DNA from: Saprospiraceae bacterium
GTDB lineage: Bacteria; Bacteroidota; Bacteroidia; Chitinophagales; Saprospiraceae
Direction: 5' to 3'
DNA: 64,000 nt
NCBI GenBank assembly: GCA_016717105.1
Contig: JADKGF010000013.1
Span: 62,001 to 126,000, forward strand
Positions 29,660-40,838 of the stretch are shown here, piece by piece. Each line of letters begins with the position of its first letter. Positions within the stretch are counted from its first letter, which is position 1. The notes beneath the pieces were generated by a model. It was not told where the DNA came from, made no database searches, and saw nothing but the letters and a program-made list of their open reading frames with translations. A program made the position numbers and the translations under genes.

Positions 29660-30181
29660 ATGAGTAATTATCCATTACGTTTTGGTCTTATAGCTGGCGC
29701 CACCGTGATTTGTTTGACTTTGCTATTTTATTTTGTTGATAAATCCTGGATGGTTAGCTTCGGTTCATTTGTTGAATTTGGTATTGTTATATACTTTATG
29801 ACTAAAACCGTTTCAGCAGTAAGATCTGAATCAGACGGCTTTATCTCTTTTGCTAATGCGTTCAAACCAGCTTGGGGTACATTCATTATTACCACAACAA
29901 TTACAACATTGTTCACGTTTTTATTGATGAATTATATCGATCCTAGTTTGAAAGATGTGGTAAAAGAAATCCAAGCTGAAGCGTTCGAACAAGCATCTGG
30001 ATGGCTGAAATTGGGTGAATCAGATAAAGAAAAAATGATGGAGCAACTTGCAGAATCTGATGCCTTTGATATCAAATCAATAGCTTTTGCGCTACCCTTT
30101 TCATTTATTTTTCCTGGTACTTTATACGCATTAATTATTGCATTGATCATGAAAAAAGAGCCACTTTTACCAAATACCTAA
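29660..30181 (+). CDS. DUF4199 domain-containing membrane protein
   Basis: 173 residues with four transmembrane helices, two at each end, and an amphipathic loop between. The pattern LRFGLIAGATVICLTLL and SFANAFKPAWGTFIITT fits DUF4199. In many Bacteroidota this gene precedes a DPM1-like glycosyltransferase, exactly as here (13 bp gap). A supporting role in that pathway is inferred. Confidence 0.85.
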   Translation: MSNYPLRFGLIAGATVICLTLLFYFVDKSWMVSFGSFVEFGIVIYFMTKTVSAVRSESDGFISFANAFKPAWGTFIITTTITTLFTFLLMNYIDPSLKDVVKEIQAEAFEQASGWLKLGESDKEKMMEQLAESDAFDIKSIAFALPFSFIFPGTLYALIIALIMKKEPLLPNT

Positions 30182-30193
30182 AATCCTTTTATT

Positions 30194-31126
30194 TTGGATA
30201 TATCTTTAGTAATACCTTTGTATAATGAAGTCGAATCGCTTCCCGAGTTGCATGGCTGGATTAAAAAAGCCATGGCAGAAAATGGATATTCGTACGAAGT
30301 TATTTTTGTAGATGATGGAAGTAACGACGGATCATGGGAGATTATCAAGTCATTACACGAAAAATATGAAAACGTTACTGGCGTTAAGTTCAGAAGAAAC
30401 TATGGTAAATCAGCGGGATTAAATGTGGGTTTTGAACACACCAAAGGTGACGTAGTTATCACCATGGATGCCGATATGCAAGATAGTCCGGACGAAATCC
30501 CTGGTTTATACAATATGATCATGAAAGACGGATTTGATTTGGTTTCTGGTTGGAAAAAGAAACGTTATGATCCGCTATCAAAGACAATACCTACTAAACT
30601 ATATAATTTCGTGACGAGCAAGATGTCTGGTGTGCACTTGCATGATATGAATTGTGGGTTGAAGGCATACCGAGGCGATGTAGTAAAAAATATCGAAGTG
30701 TATGGCGAGATGCACCGCTATATTCCAGTTATAGCCAAATGGGCAGGATTTTCCAATATAGGTGAAAAAGTCGTCCAGCATCGACCTAGAAAGTATGGTG
30801 TCACCAAATTCGGATTATCTAGATTTATATACGGCCCGTTAGATTTATTGTCCATTATGTTTATGGGCAAGTTCGGTAAGAGACCTATGCATTTCTTTGG
30901 AGTAATAGGTACATTTATATTTTTTGGAGGTTTAGGTATATTAGCTTGGCTTAGTGCGGACAAAATACTCTTTAACGCCATAGGTATTGCTAATCGGCCA
31001 GCATTTTATTTAGGTATCTTGATGGTAATTGTTGGTATTCAGTTATTTATAGCAGGCTTCTTAGGTGAATTGATAAGCCGAAGTTCGTCAGAAAGAAATA
31101 GCTATAAAATTACTGAGGTGATATAA
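30194..31126 (+). CDS. Family 2 glycosyltransferase, polyprenyl-phosphate (DPM1/GtrB) type
   Basis: 310 residues. GT-A fold with ISLVIPLYNEVESLPELHG at the N-terminus, FVDDGSNDGSWE nucleotide motif and TMDADMQDSPDEIP metal motif; two C-terminal membrane helices (FGVIGTFIFFGGLGILAWLS and FYLGILMVIVGIQLFIAGF). This layout is typical of enzymes loading a sugar onto undecaprenyl phosphate at the inner face of the membrane. Start is TTG 30194; no ATG fits. Co-transcribed with DUF4199. Confidence 0.9.
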   Translation: MDISLVIPLYNEVESLPELHGWIKKAMAENGYSYEVIFVDDGSNDGSWEIIKSLHEKYENVTGVKFRRNYGKSAGLNVGFEHTKGDVVITMDADMQDSPDEIPGLYNMIMKDGFDLVSGWKKKRYDPLSKTIPTKLYNFVTSKMSGVHLHDMNCGLKAYRGDVVKNIEVYGEMHRYIPVIAKWAGFSNIGEKVVQHRPRKYGVTKFGLSRFIYGPLDLLSIMFMGKFGKRPMHFFGVIGTFIFFGGLGILAWLSADKILFNAIGIANRPAFYLGILMVIVGIQLFIAGFLGELISRSSSERNSYKITEVI

Positions 31127-31254
31127 CGTTAAGTTGGGTTTTTTTAAAATCTAATTTAGTTTTGGGATAATATTTGTCTCAAATCTATAATTAGATAATA
31201 ACTTTTGACTATGATTTATAAACTTTTTTTTAATTATTTACAAATATTTTTAAG

Positions 31255-31644
31255 TTACTTTTTTTCAACAAATTCTTTATATATAAAATAAAAGATTCCA
31301 ATGAATATTGCTGAATAAAATGCGACTTTAAATAATATTTCAATTGCGCCTATTATTGGACCTCCTAAAGTTGCAAACGCCCCGATTGAACCTGCATAAA
31401 AAAGAGCCAAACCAAAACCTTTTAGGTAAGAATTTGATGCACTATTATTTAGTTTAAGCCCAAGGAGAATTACTAATGCGCATACAATTGCTGAATAAAC
31501 AAACTCTTCTAAGTTAAATTTTGACCAATCATAACTTTCTGTCTCATCTTCCAACTCAAAGCCCCTTTGGGCAATCAAATTAAAAGTAAATATGATATTT
31601 AAGCATATTACAATTATACACCTTGTTAATGATGAATATTTCAT
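31255..31644 (-). CDS. Small orphan membrane protein
   Basis: 129 residues. A signal-like N-terminus (CIIVICLNIIFTFNLIAQ) and three further hydrophobic helices (FVYSAIVCALVILLGLKL, ALFYAGSIGAFATLGGPIIG, AFYSAIFIGIFYFIY). No family recognised. It is the last of three small minus-strand genes between 31.2 and 32.4 kb, all unusually AT-rich. Confidence 0.6.
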   Translation of the reverse strand: MKYSSLTRCIIVICLNIIFTFNLIAQRGFELEDETESYDWSKFNLEEFVYSAIVCALVILLGLKLNNSASNSYLKGFGLALFYAGSIGAFATLGGPIIGAIEILFKVAFYSAIFIGIFYFIYKEFVEKK

Positions 31645-31682
31645 ATATTTAAATTTTTGATTTGAATATTCAAAATCAGGTA

Positions 31683-32112
31683 CTAATAGTTATTGAAATA
31701 TATTCTAGTTGTTCCATTTTTTAAGTTTAACATTTCTATATCTCGACCATTTTTTCCTTTAATTATAGTATAAGAAAATATACCAGAATCAGTATGAAAA
31801 GTATAACCATCATCATTTTTAAATACTTTTTCTATCTTTGAAGTGGTCACTTTTTTTATCATTGGTCAATTTTAATTTTACATCATACTGATTAAATAAT
31901 ATTAAACCTGAAGTTTTATTTTTTTTAAGTCCACTTATCGCACCTCCTGATAATTTTTCTCTTAACATTCCTCCCCTTTCATAAGTTTCTGTATTGGAAA
32001 AGTTATACTCAAATATTGGTCTATCTTGAATAAGCAAGCTTTTTTTACATGAGCTTAATACGATAATTATAAAAATCAAAAAAGAAATTGTAAATGGTTG
32101 ACGAATAGGCAT
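31683..32112 (-). pseudogene. Orphan lipoprotein, frameshifted in a T7 run
   Basis: The open frame 31819-32127 encodes MPIRQPFTISFLIFIIIVLSS followed by a lipobox Cys (LSSCKK), then about 80 residues. A one-base change in the T7 run at 31851-31857 (A-run in the coding sense) opens a second frame that continues with VTTSKIEKVFKNDDGYTFHT to a stop at 31683-31685, adding about 55 residues (IFSYTIIKGKNGRDIEML). The two together make a plausible lipoprotein of about 142 residues. Start taken at 32112. Function unknown. Confidence 0.5.
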
Positions 32113-32204
32113 ATTGCATTGATACAATTGAGTTAGTAAATCAAAGAATGAAAAATTTCTTAGTTAAATATTTTGCTATTAAATTATAGGATTAATGCAA
32201 ATTA

Positions 32205-32405
32205 TTATAGCGTATTGGATTTGGCACAATTAATCTTCTCCTTTATTTGATTTTTTCCCAGTGTAGCTCCATGGTAAGAAAACCAAAATAAAACTAAAGT
32301 ATGTTTAAGAAACATATTTAAATTCATCATAGTTCCAACATAATAAACTACGAGCCCTAAAATCGTAAGAAATATTTTTATTAAGAGAAGTGAAAAAGAT
32401 TTCAT
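32205..32405 (-). CDS. Small orphan membrane protein
   Basis: 66 residues with two hydrophobic segments (LLLIKIFLTILGLVVYYVG and FLKHTLVLFWFSYHGA) and a short basic tail. No homologue recognised. Base composition and neighbours suggest it belongs to the same orphan cluster as the two genes downstream. Confidence 0.45.
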   Translation of the reverse strand: MKSFSLLLIKIFLTILGLVVYYVGTMMNLNMFLKHTLVLFWFSYHGATLGKNQIKEKINCAKSNTL

Positions 32406-32628
32406 TGTTAAAATTGTTTAATAATATTTAAATTCTTAGTACCTGACTGACTTGTAGATAAGTCTAACATAATTCACAAATCATTAGGCAAAAGTAATAA
32501 TTTTGCCTGAAAATTGTTTCGGAAGCTATTAATATTAACAAAAAAGCCAACTGATTTAATCGCATTATTTATTTTATCAACAGTTAACTTATAAAAATTT
32601 CGCCTTATATGGGCTCTAACACGCAAAA

Positions 32629-33288
32629 TTAGTCAATCTTCATCTCAGGAATCTCGCCTTCGATGATTAGATTTCCTTCAGTAACAGATTTGATATAATC
32701 TACAGTAACACCAGGAGCACGCTCTAGGAGTTTGAATCCATTGGGTGTAATTTCCAATACTGCCAATTCAGTGACAATTTTTTTGACACAAGAAACACCT
32801 GTGAGTGGCAAGCTACATTTTTTTAATAATTTAGATTCTCCAGCTTTATTGACATGCATCATTGCCACGATGATATTTTCGGCGGAAGCCACCAAATCCA
32901 TAGCGCCGCCCATTCCTTTCACCATTTTACCAGGAATCTTCCAGTTCGCTATGTCACCATTTTCAGATACTTCCATAGCGCCTAAAATGGTCAAGTCCAC
33001 ATGTTTGCCTCGAATCATACTGAAACTCAATGCTGAATCAAAAAAACTGGCTCCAGGCAAGGTCGTAATTGTCTGTTTACCTGCATTGATCACATCTGCA
33101 TCTTCATCTCCATCAAAAGGAAATGGCCCCATGCCTAAAACACCATTTTCACTTTGAAATTCTACATTGAGACCAGCAGGTACATAATTCGCCACCAAGG
33201 TAGGTATGCCGATACCCAAATTGACATAATATCCATCTTTTACTTCTTGCGCTATTCTCTTGGCTATTCCTGTTTTGTCTAATGGCAT
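32629..33288 (-). CDS. scoB: 3-oxoacid CoA-transferase subunit B
   Basis: 219 residues. The catalytic glutamate lies in QSENGVLGMGPFP; NLGIGIPTLVANYV and GGAMDLV are further family signatures. With subunit A it transfers CoA from succinyl-CoA to acetoacetate in ketone-body or amino-acid breakdown. Subunit A is not beside it and not in the window, so it must be elsewhere. A promoter element lies 20 bp upstream. Confidence 0.93.
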   Translation of the reverse strand: MPLDKTGIAKRIAQEVKDGYYVNLGIGIPTLVANYVPAGLNVEFQSENGVLGMGPFPFDGDEDADVINAGKQTITTLPGASFFDSALSFSMIRGKHVDLTILGAMEVSENGDIANWKIPGKMVKGMGGAMDLVASAENIIVAMMHVNKAGESKLLKKCSLPLTGVSCVKKIVTELAVLEITPNGFKLLERAPGVTVDYIKSVTEGNLIIEGEIPEMKID

Positions 33289-33307
33289 GACACATTTATT
33301 TAGATTA

Positions 33308-33315
33308 CAAAGTTA
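33308..33315 (-). promoter_or_regulatory. -7 promoter element of the CoA-transferase gene
   Basis: Minus-strand TAACTTTG matches TAnnTTTG, 20 bp before the ATG at 33288. Confidence 0.45.
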
Positions 33316-33354
33316 CATATATTTTGTAAATTTCACATGGAAACTTGATCCGTA

Positions 33355-36300
33355 TTAATCTTGTTTCACGATTTTATATGTTAGCACTGTGCTTCTAGTG
33401 ACTATTTTAGCAAAATATACGCCAGCAGCTACATGTTTTAAATCTATTATGGTCTCACCATTTGATGAAATATGCGCCTTCAATATAAATCGTCCTTCAG
33501 CGTTTAGAATATGGCATATCGCATTCTCACCTAGGTCTATTTGTGATTGTATATATACCACTCCATTCGTTGGGTTTGGTAATATTCGCAATAGCGGATG
33601 ATCATTATTATCTTCTAATGATGAAATCTGAACAAGTCCTGTGACGATACATCCATTCTTATCTTTTACTACAATGTTATAATCGGCAACTGGTAGATCA
33701 GAGTATTGATTTGTTTCTAAGAATAAACCTCCACCATCTAAACTATACTGAAAAGGTGGCGTACCACCAGCTACATTGATGGTCAGATCACGTCCCGAAA
33801 CAAGGGCATCAAAAGTGATGCTATCAGGATTAACAATCATTATCTCTCCTGTAAGAGAATCATTTATATTATCTTTTACTGTATATTTATATATTCCAGC
33901 TGACAAATTGGTCCATTCATTATTTGATGAAAATGCCGAATTATCAAAACTATACGTGATAGGCAATGCACCATTCGAAGCTAATAACTTCACATAACCG
34001 TCATTTTTGCCAAAACAGGAAATATCCCTTTTTGTAATATTGACATCCTTCAGTACATTGAGCGTTAGTGTGGCCAATTTTGAGCAGCCAAGAGAATCTT
34101 TTACATAGATTTTATATGTTCCATTATTGCTGAATTCGAATGTATTATTTTCTGAAAAATCTATATTATTGGTGCTATAAATAAATTTTCCCGTACCTCC
34201 AGTCGCAATCACCTGAACTTTTAATTTTTCCTTGATAAAGGAAATTTCAATAGGTTTTGGATTGTTGGTGAATATAGAATCAGAAAAGGAAATTTTTCCT
34301 GCTGCATCCTTCACATAAAAAATGTATTTTCCTTGAGGTCGAGTAAATGAATTACCCGTTACATAAAAATCATTATTGCTACTATAAGTATATGGTGGAA
34401 ATCCACCTGACGCATTTACTTCAAAGTTCGCATTTTGGCCAGGACAAGTAACATCTTTTACAATTTGAGCTGAAATAATCAATGGTTCTACATTAATATT
34501 CACCGTATCAGATACCAAACAACCCAATTCATCTTTTACAAATATTTTATGGGTTCCATTGCCTGGATCTTTAACTATGGCAATATTTGAGAAAACCAAA
34601 TTATCAATGCTCATTGATAAAAACCCAGTACCACCAGATGCATCTACACCTATATCGTATTTATCGACTGTCAATTTTAAATCAATAGGCGATGGTTGGA
34701 CAAAAGTAACAGAATCTGACTTTACAACTTGATTATTTGCATCCTTTACGAAAACTACATATTTACCATCTGATAAACCTTCAAAAATATCCGAAGTCTG
34801 ATAAGTATTTCCATCCAATGAATAGAAATATGGTGAAGTACCACCAAAACCAGTGGCTTGAATCAATGCATTTTTGTCTCCATTGCATTTCAGATTTTCA
34901 ACACGGGAGACAGAAACACCTAATGCTCCTTGATCAATTAAAAAATGAAATGTAACATCAGGGAGCCATCTACCTTTATCATCCAGTATATTAAATGTCA
35001 TTGCATCCGTGGCAATCATCCTGCCACCGTGGATATATTGAACAGCTAATAATTGGATGTTTTCCATTGTGAAAACACTGCCTACCTTCATTTCTACACC
35101 ATTTACTACGAGTAAGCCATTGGCAGGTATCTTTGTTAATGTAAAAGATATAAAATTAAAATTTTCACCTTTTAGAGAAAGATGTGTAGAGTCTATCGTG
35201 GCTGTTTGTCCCTTCTTGACTACCAAGGTTTCATTTTTCAAAATGATGGGAATACCAGAAACACTGCCTTTGGTTTTAAATGTGAAGGTTTCTCCAAATG
35301 GAAGTTGAAGACAAGGAGAATTTGGTTTTACACGCCAGAAATAAACTGTATTTGCACTTAAAGAATACAAGTAAGATGTGTCTGCAACTGTAGTTGACAA
35401 TACGTATGGGACAAAAGTAGGCGATGAACTTACTTCCAGGGTATAGTTTATGACCCCATTAACTTTTTCCCAAATGAATGGTACTTTTACTTCATTAATA
35501 TTTACACTATTAAGCTCTGGAGATATATTTTTAAATGCAGTAATATCAGTTATTCCAACAAATAAAGAAATGTCCGTTTCTAATTTTTCATTGCCAGATT
35601 GAGCTTGAATCGTTATAGTTTGTACACCTTTTGGTAAATTTTGAAGGCCTGTAACACGGAGTATAGATCCATTTTGTAAATCGGTGACAGAATTTGGAGA
35701 AAAATCATATGTCAAACCAGCTATTGGATTCAATACAGTTAATTCAATCGGTGCATTTATTGGCTGATTTTGGGTAAAGACTAAATTTGTGGTAAATTCA
35801 TCTTGGGTACATACATCCAAGCTCTTAATATCGGTTGTGACATTGAAGCTAGAAACGATTTTAAAATTGAAATTTGATACATCAAAAAATATATTGTCTG
35901 CTGCCTTCACCATGACTTTTGCCTTGGTTGTAGCATAGCTTGGTACATCTATCTCAGCAGCGCCATTATTTGGTAGGTTTTCTGCGATCACAATCGGGTA
36001 AGTGATACCTCCGTCAGTCGATAAATATATATTCACTATGGCACAGCTGACCGGCGAGACATCCGTATTTGCTACATTCCAAGTGACCGTTTGTTTAGAT
36101 CCCACAGGCCAAGTTACAGTAGCTGTATTAGGATTGTTGACTACAAATGGACCTGCTGCTGATGTGGTTGTGACGCGTACGTCTGTTTCATCAGTACACC
36201 CTAGTCCTGTGTGATTGTCTCTAACCGTACATCTGAAATCCATAATTCGACTTACTGTGGGAAGTGATTCCCATTGCCCATATTTTTTAGTTAGATCAGG

Positions 36301-37748
36301 AAAATATCTGGTAGGATTTGAACTGGGTTTTACAGAACGAAATGCAGGACCTTTGGTACTTGTTGTTGTAGGTGGCATCGTCGTCACTTCAGGATCTACT
36401 TGTTCCCAACAATAGGTCAAAATATCACCATCTGCATCAGTACCCGCAGCCGTAAGGACAAATGGTGTAGATACTGGAATTGTATAGGCGTTTTTTTGAA
36501 CTGATACAAGAGGTTTAGAATTGCCGTCAGATGACCTTACAGCACAAGTATTGCCATTGCCCGCTACTACAAATGAAGTTATTTCCCCTAGATTGAGCCC
36601 ATGAAAATAAGCATCACTATTATTTTGAACATTTGGTTCGCAAATGCCTGCATACCCCATGATCGTACTACCGCTACCCGGCTCTACACTGGCAGTTGTT
36701 TCTCTTTGGCAACTATTGTTTTGTGTATGGTTGGCTCCAAATTGATGCCCCATCTCATGTGCTACATAATCTATATCAAAAGGATCACCCACAGGTTGTG
36801 GTTGACCTGTGACACCCATTGCTTTTGAACTAGAACATGGCGATCTCAATTGCGCAATACCGCCACCACCTGTACTAAAAACATGTCCAATATCATAATT
36901 TGCTTTACCTATCAAATTATCTATGGTAGTTTGATTTTGATCCAACATGGCATCACCATTTGAATTGGTAAATGGATCTGAACTCGCAGATGTAAAAATC
37001 AATTTATCGGTATTGGCTACTAATTTCATGGTAATACCCGCATCTGTTTCGTACACACCATTTACTCTTGTCATAGTCGCATTATAAGCAGCAAGCACTT
37101 TTTCCTTGGTGCCTCCGTGAAATGATGCATATTCTCCTGTACAAGAAATTGCCAATCTATAAGTTCTCAACTGACAATCTCTACTCTACTGAAATCAGAT
37201 GTTTGCGGAGACTTAGGCCGTTCGTCTGATTTGACACCGCAAGTGAAATTGCCGGTTTTTTTCTTGAAGTCAACTTTATTATACACTTGATAGTACTGCT
37301 GGTGATCGTGCAAAGTAAGTGGATCTATAAACACATATCCATACTTTTCAGAAATGATCATTCCATTAATTCCAAAAGGTGAATAACTCAGTTTCAGTAT
37401 GTCTCCTTCATCGCTTATGCCTGTAAATGATGTGAATCCAGGATAAGCTTGTTGCAAAGCTTCTTCAAAAATATTTGTCTCAGTCAGGTGAAACAATATA
37501 AAATTGCCATCAGGCAAAGGCAATTGCATGTCAAAACTGCCACTATTTCTTCGATTATTATCCAATTTGGATTTGAACAAAGGGTAATCAAACTGAAATG
37601 TCAGGTATTTTTCGGGCTTAATGTATCTTCTTGCATCAAGGAGACGCGCAGCATCACCTTGAACACGCGTCCATAAAACATCCTGACCATCTATTTGATC
37701 TACACAAAAAATGGCTATCGCCAATATAAATATGCGAATTATTTGCAT
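33355..37748 (-). pseudogene. Secreted reprolysin-like metalloprotease with SprB-type repeats and T9SS tail, frameshifted
   Basis: Two frames (37167-37748 and 33355-37170) give about 1464 residues. Order: signal peptide (RIFILAIAIFCVDQIDG), propeptide, M12B-like zinc protease with HEMGHQFGANHT (three His ligands and catalytic Glu), Ig/fibronectin-like modules (WEKVNGVINYTLEVSSSP), at least four SprB-like repeats (GGTSPYFYSLDGNTY, ASGGFPPYTYSSN, GGTPPFQYSLDGGG) and a C-terminal T9SS sorting domain (ILPNPTNGVVYIQ). One base is off near 37183, where DCQLRTYRLA should follow the propeptide. Predicted cell-surface or secreted protease. Confidence 0.88.
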
Positions 37749-37985
37749 CTTATAATTAATTATTCTGTAAAAATAGGCCTTTTAGCAGTATTTAGCCTAA
37801 AATTTAATATTATTTTTTTGCGTCAAATACTCATGCAAGACATACCGTCATTTTTTTTCAAATATAGCTATAATTTTATCTTGCAATAAAAAACAAATCT
37901 GTGGAGACCGCATACAAAGATACCAAAGGTACAAAGCATACCACATTACAAATACATAACCTACAAATATAACTTAACGCGTTGT

Positions 37986-38687
37986 TTAGATAATATCCAA
38001 GGCTAGACCAATCATTTGACCAAGGGCAGATTCTCTATCTTGATGATCCATGCTCTCACCTGTGATCAGTGAATCAGATATAGTACAAATAGTAAGTGCT
38101 GATGCCTGCAAAGATGTAGCTGTCAGAAATAGTGCATAAGCTTCCATTTCTAAGCATGTGACACCCATTTTTGACCATTTTTTCCAACTACCCTTCTCAA
38201 AATCATAGAATGTATCTGAACTCATGATACTACCTACATGATATCTCAACTTCAATTCTTCGGCTCTTGTAGCTGCAGATGCGAGCATCTTATAGTCAGA
38301 GATAGCAGATATTACACCACGTACTTTAAATTGTTTGCTAAAATTGGAATTGGTAGATGCAGCTTGTGCAATGACAATATCTTTGATTTTTACATCCGGT
38401 TGGATGGAACCTGCGGAGCCAACACGTATTAGTTTTTTGACGCCATAAAACTTGATCAGTTCATATGAATAGATGCCTATTGATGGCATTCCCATTCCAG
38501 TTCCCATCACAGATACACGCTTTCCTTGGTAATAGCCTGTATAACCAAGCATATTTCTTACTCGGTTAAATTGTACAGGATTTTCCAAAAAATTGTCTGC
38601 AATGTATTTTGCGCGCAATGGATCTCCTGGCAATAAGATAGATTCAGCGATTTCTCCTTCTTTGGCTTCGATATGTGGTGTAGGCAT
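37986..38687 (-). CDS. deoD: Purine-nucleoside phosphorylase
   Basis: 233 residues, the usual length of hexameric bacterial PNP. N-terminal TPHIEAKEGEIAESILLPGD, phosphate loop GDPLRAKY, GTGMGMPSIGIYSYEL, and SSDTFYD and CLEMEAYALF with the active-site residues are intact. It cleaves purine nucleosides with phosphate for salvage. Isolated between the protease gene and the accessory island. Confidence 0.95.
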   Translation of the reverse strand: MPTPHIEAKEGEIAESILLPGDPLRAKYIADNFLENPVQFNRVRNMLGYTGYYQGKRVSVMGTGMGMPSIGIYSYELIKFYGVKKLIRVGSAGSIQPDVKIKDIVIAQAASTNSNFSKQFKVRGVISAISDYKMLASAATRAEELKLRYHVGSIMSSDTFYDFEKGSWKKWSKMGVTCLEMEAYALFLTATSLQASALTICTISDSLITGESMDHQDRESALGQMIGLALDII

Positions 38688-38915
38688 TTGTTTTATGGTT
38701 TTATTTATACTTTATTATACAACAAGGTGATATATCAAATATCCTACCAATTGTAAAAAGGACGCGGATTTATACGGAATTTTAGTGTTTTAAGTGGGTT
38801 TGTAGGTTTAGCATTGAGCTAAAGTAAGTGCTTTGTTGCAGTTTTTGACGATAGTTAAAACAGACGTCATTGCCGTTGTTATAATGTGTTTTTTCTATTG
38901 ATTAGGTTTGTATTT

Positions 38916-39497
38916 TTAATCATAATGAACTTCAATTTTAATCACTTTGACAAGGTTTTCTGTCCTTCCACTTTCAATCATTTTTTTTAAATCTTCTTCA
39001 TTATATCTAGGATTATAGTTTAAATAATAAGCATCAGAAAGACCTTCTCCGAATGTTTTATATATAAATATTGGTTTTGTTAACATTAATTTCTCTTGTT
39101 GCTCTGTTATTTGCGGGATAAAGATTGCTCCTTGTAAATTGTTGAACTTACTTTCTAATTTTGTTAAATTAATAACATTTTCCATGTTAATTAATTTTAC
39201 ATCGCCAATTGAAATAGGCACAGATGGTAAAATGTGATCAAAAGTTCTTATTTTTTTGTAGATCTTTAAATCATTATTATTTAGAAATTCGGCAATTGTG
39301 TCGCAGAAGCTTGTTAATCCAACGTAGTTGCCTTTAGACTCAGAAAGCCAAACTTTGTTCCAAAGCATATATCCTTTTTCAATAGACCCATTATTCTGTT
39401 CTATTTGAATGAATTGGGTTTCCCAACATGCTAAGCAATCAGCCTTTGCTGTGTTTTGAAGTGTTAATAAAAGAATCAAAATTTTAACTATTCTCAA
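38916..39497 (-). CDS. Orphan secreted protein
   Basis: 193 residues with a signal peptide (IVKILILLLTLQNTAKA) followed by a cysteine pair (DCLACWETQF). No family recognised. It begins 21 bp downstream (in its own direction) of attC-like hairpin 2 and so takes the position of the next cassette gene. Confidence 0.6.
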   Translation of the reverse strand: MRIVKILILLLTLQNTAKADCLACWETQFIQIEQNNGSIEKGYMLWNKVWLSESKGNYVGLTSFCDTIAEFLNNNDLKIYKKIRTFDHILPSVPISIGDVKLINMENVINLTKLESKFNNLQGAIFIPQITEQQEKLMLTKPIFIYKTFGEGLSDAYYLNYNPRYNEEDLKKMIESGRTENLVKVIKIEVHYD

Positions 39498-39517
39498 TTT
39501 TTCTCTTTTTTATACAT

Positions 39518-39583
39518 TATAACGGCTAGTACATGCGACGTGGCGGCTATTAGCCGACATGTTCCGTCATGTACGGTGTTATC
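39518..39583 (-). other. attC-like hairpin 2 (66 bp)
   Basis: On the minus strand it opens with GATAACA (39577-39583) and closes with CCGTTATA (39518-39525), the same boxes and exact length as 279-344. GTACATGACG pairs with CGT..CATGTAC leaving a two-base bulge, and the centre CGGCTAATAGCCG is a second perfect hairpin. The TAA stop of the upstream gene lies within GATAAC, as in integron cassettes. R' reads GTTATAA, near but outside the strict consensus. Confidence 0.55.
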
Positions 39584-39908
39584 TCTCGTCATACTTTGGT
39601 TTATAATTTATTTTTAATAGTTTGTTTTTCCTAAGGGAGATTTTTACTTCACTTACATTTTGCATGGTTACTTCTTTGGTGTTTACTTCTAAATTTATTC
39701 TGATTGCGTCTTTAAGTTCCGGCGGAATATTTTGTGTGTAGTCTTTCAAAATCGAATCTAATTGAGAGTATTTCAGTGTTTGGTTTTCAAATTTTAAATG
39801 TAGTTTATCAATTAATTCCAATTCGGGTTTCAAATTAATTTCTGTTTTTTGTGATTTACAAGAAACAAGTAGTACTATAGAAAAGAATATGATAAGATTT
39901 ATTTTCAT
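39579..39908 (-). CDS. Orphan lipoprotein
   Basis: 109 residues with a lipoprotein signal (NLIIFFSIVLLVSCKSQ, Cys at the lipobox). The remainder is helical then a charged C-terminus (KLLKINYKPKYDER). No family recognised. Its start overlaps the upstream gene's stop in ATGA (39905-39908), and its stop lies inside attC-like hairpin 2. Confidence 0.6.
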   Translation of the reverse strand: MKINLIIFFSIVLLVSCKSQKTEINLKPELELIDKLHLKFENQTLKYSQLDSILKDYTQNIPPELKDAIRINLEVNTKEVTMQNVSEVKISLRKNKLLKINYKPKYDER

Positions 39909-40705
39909 TGCACAATTTGATGATGAATATGGTCATCGTGTCGAACAGCGTGACAACCCTGAAACCTTATTTTATTATTTGACAAATTCATCCTTGTTTT
40001 TAAATGTGGTTCGATTAATATTTTTTGAGTCAAAGGATCAGCAACTATTTTGGTCACAAGTTTCTTTGTGTTAAGTTGGTCAAACTCTAGGTCATGACGT
40101 GTTCCTAATGTTAGAAATTTGGTATAATCATAATGCCAATATCCTTTTAACTTACATTCTTTTGATTGGTTGAATTCAGTGTTTCTTGGTTCAACAAAAA
40201 ATCCATATCCAGTATTGGATGGTTTTAAGTTTCCTTCTTCATTATTTTGAGTATAGTAAAAAGACAAATCAACTTTTCTTCCGTCATTATGGCTTAAATG
40301 TGGGAGAAGCGGAAATCCATCTATAAAAGGAAAGTTTGCATCCAAATATGAGAGTTTCAGTTTCCTGTTTTCAAAATTTGTTTCATTGGCTACTTCGTAT
40401 AGCTGATCTCTAAGTTTTGGTTTTACATAGTGTCTATTCAATAGTGGAGTTATATAATTATGAGGTATAAGGTTTGAAGATTTAGTTATTGGCAAAGGAA
40501 CTCTTCCATTAAGTTTTGCTAAAGCTGGTACAATTAGTAAAGTTGAGAGAAGGTACAAAATTGAAAAACTAAATAGTTTTTTCCAACGTGTAATTGGTCG
40601 CTTGCTGATTTTGAAGTATCCATAACTCAAAATCCATATTATTCCACCAATTTGGGTGACGATAGTTAGTATTGCTACTATTCCTATATGGACAAAAGTT
40701 TTCAA
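39905..40705 (-). CDS. Predicted LAS-type zinc metallopeptidase, membrane anchored
   Basis: 266 residues. Two hydrophobic helices at the N-terminus (IGIVAILTIVTQIGGIIWIL, LFSFSILYLLSTLLIVPAL) anchor a C-terminal domain. That domain has SHNDGRKVDLSF (His-x6-Asp) and AVRHDDHIHHQI (His-x-His), the metal-binding pattern of the LAS fold (M15/M74 peptidoglycan peptidases). A periplasmic peptidase acting on peptidoglycan or a related peptide is inferred. Translationally coupled to the lipoprotein gene (ATGA overlap). Confidence 0.6.
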   Translation of the reverse strand: MKTFVHIGIVAILTIVTQIGGIIWILSYGYFKISKRPITRWKKLFSFSILYLLSTLLIVPALAKLNGRVPLPITKSSNLIPHNYITPLLNRHYVKPKLRDQLYEVANETNFENRKLKLSYLDANFPFIDGFPLLPHLSHNDGRKVDLSFYYTQNNEEGNLKPSNTGYGFFVEPRNTEFNQSKECKLKGYWHYDYTKFLTLGTRHDLEFDQLNTKKLVTKIVADPLTQKILIEPHLKTRMNLSNNKIRFQGCHAVRHDDHIHHQIVQ

Positions 40706-40758
40706 TTTAAATTTTCATTTTTATTCACTGATGAGAGATAACTTATCTATCTCCGACA

Positions 40759-40766
40759 CAAATATA
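40759..40766 (-). promoter_or_regulatory. -7 promoter element of the LAS-peptidase gene
   Basis: Minus-strand TATATTTG matches TAnnTTTG, 54 bp before the ATG at 40705. Confidence 0.4.
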
Positions 40767-40838
40767 TATCAACTTTCGCTTTTTTTAGCATTTGCATTAA
40801 AAAATCATCTACTGATATCATCATTAAATAGAACAGAT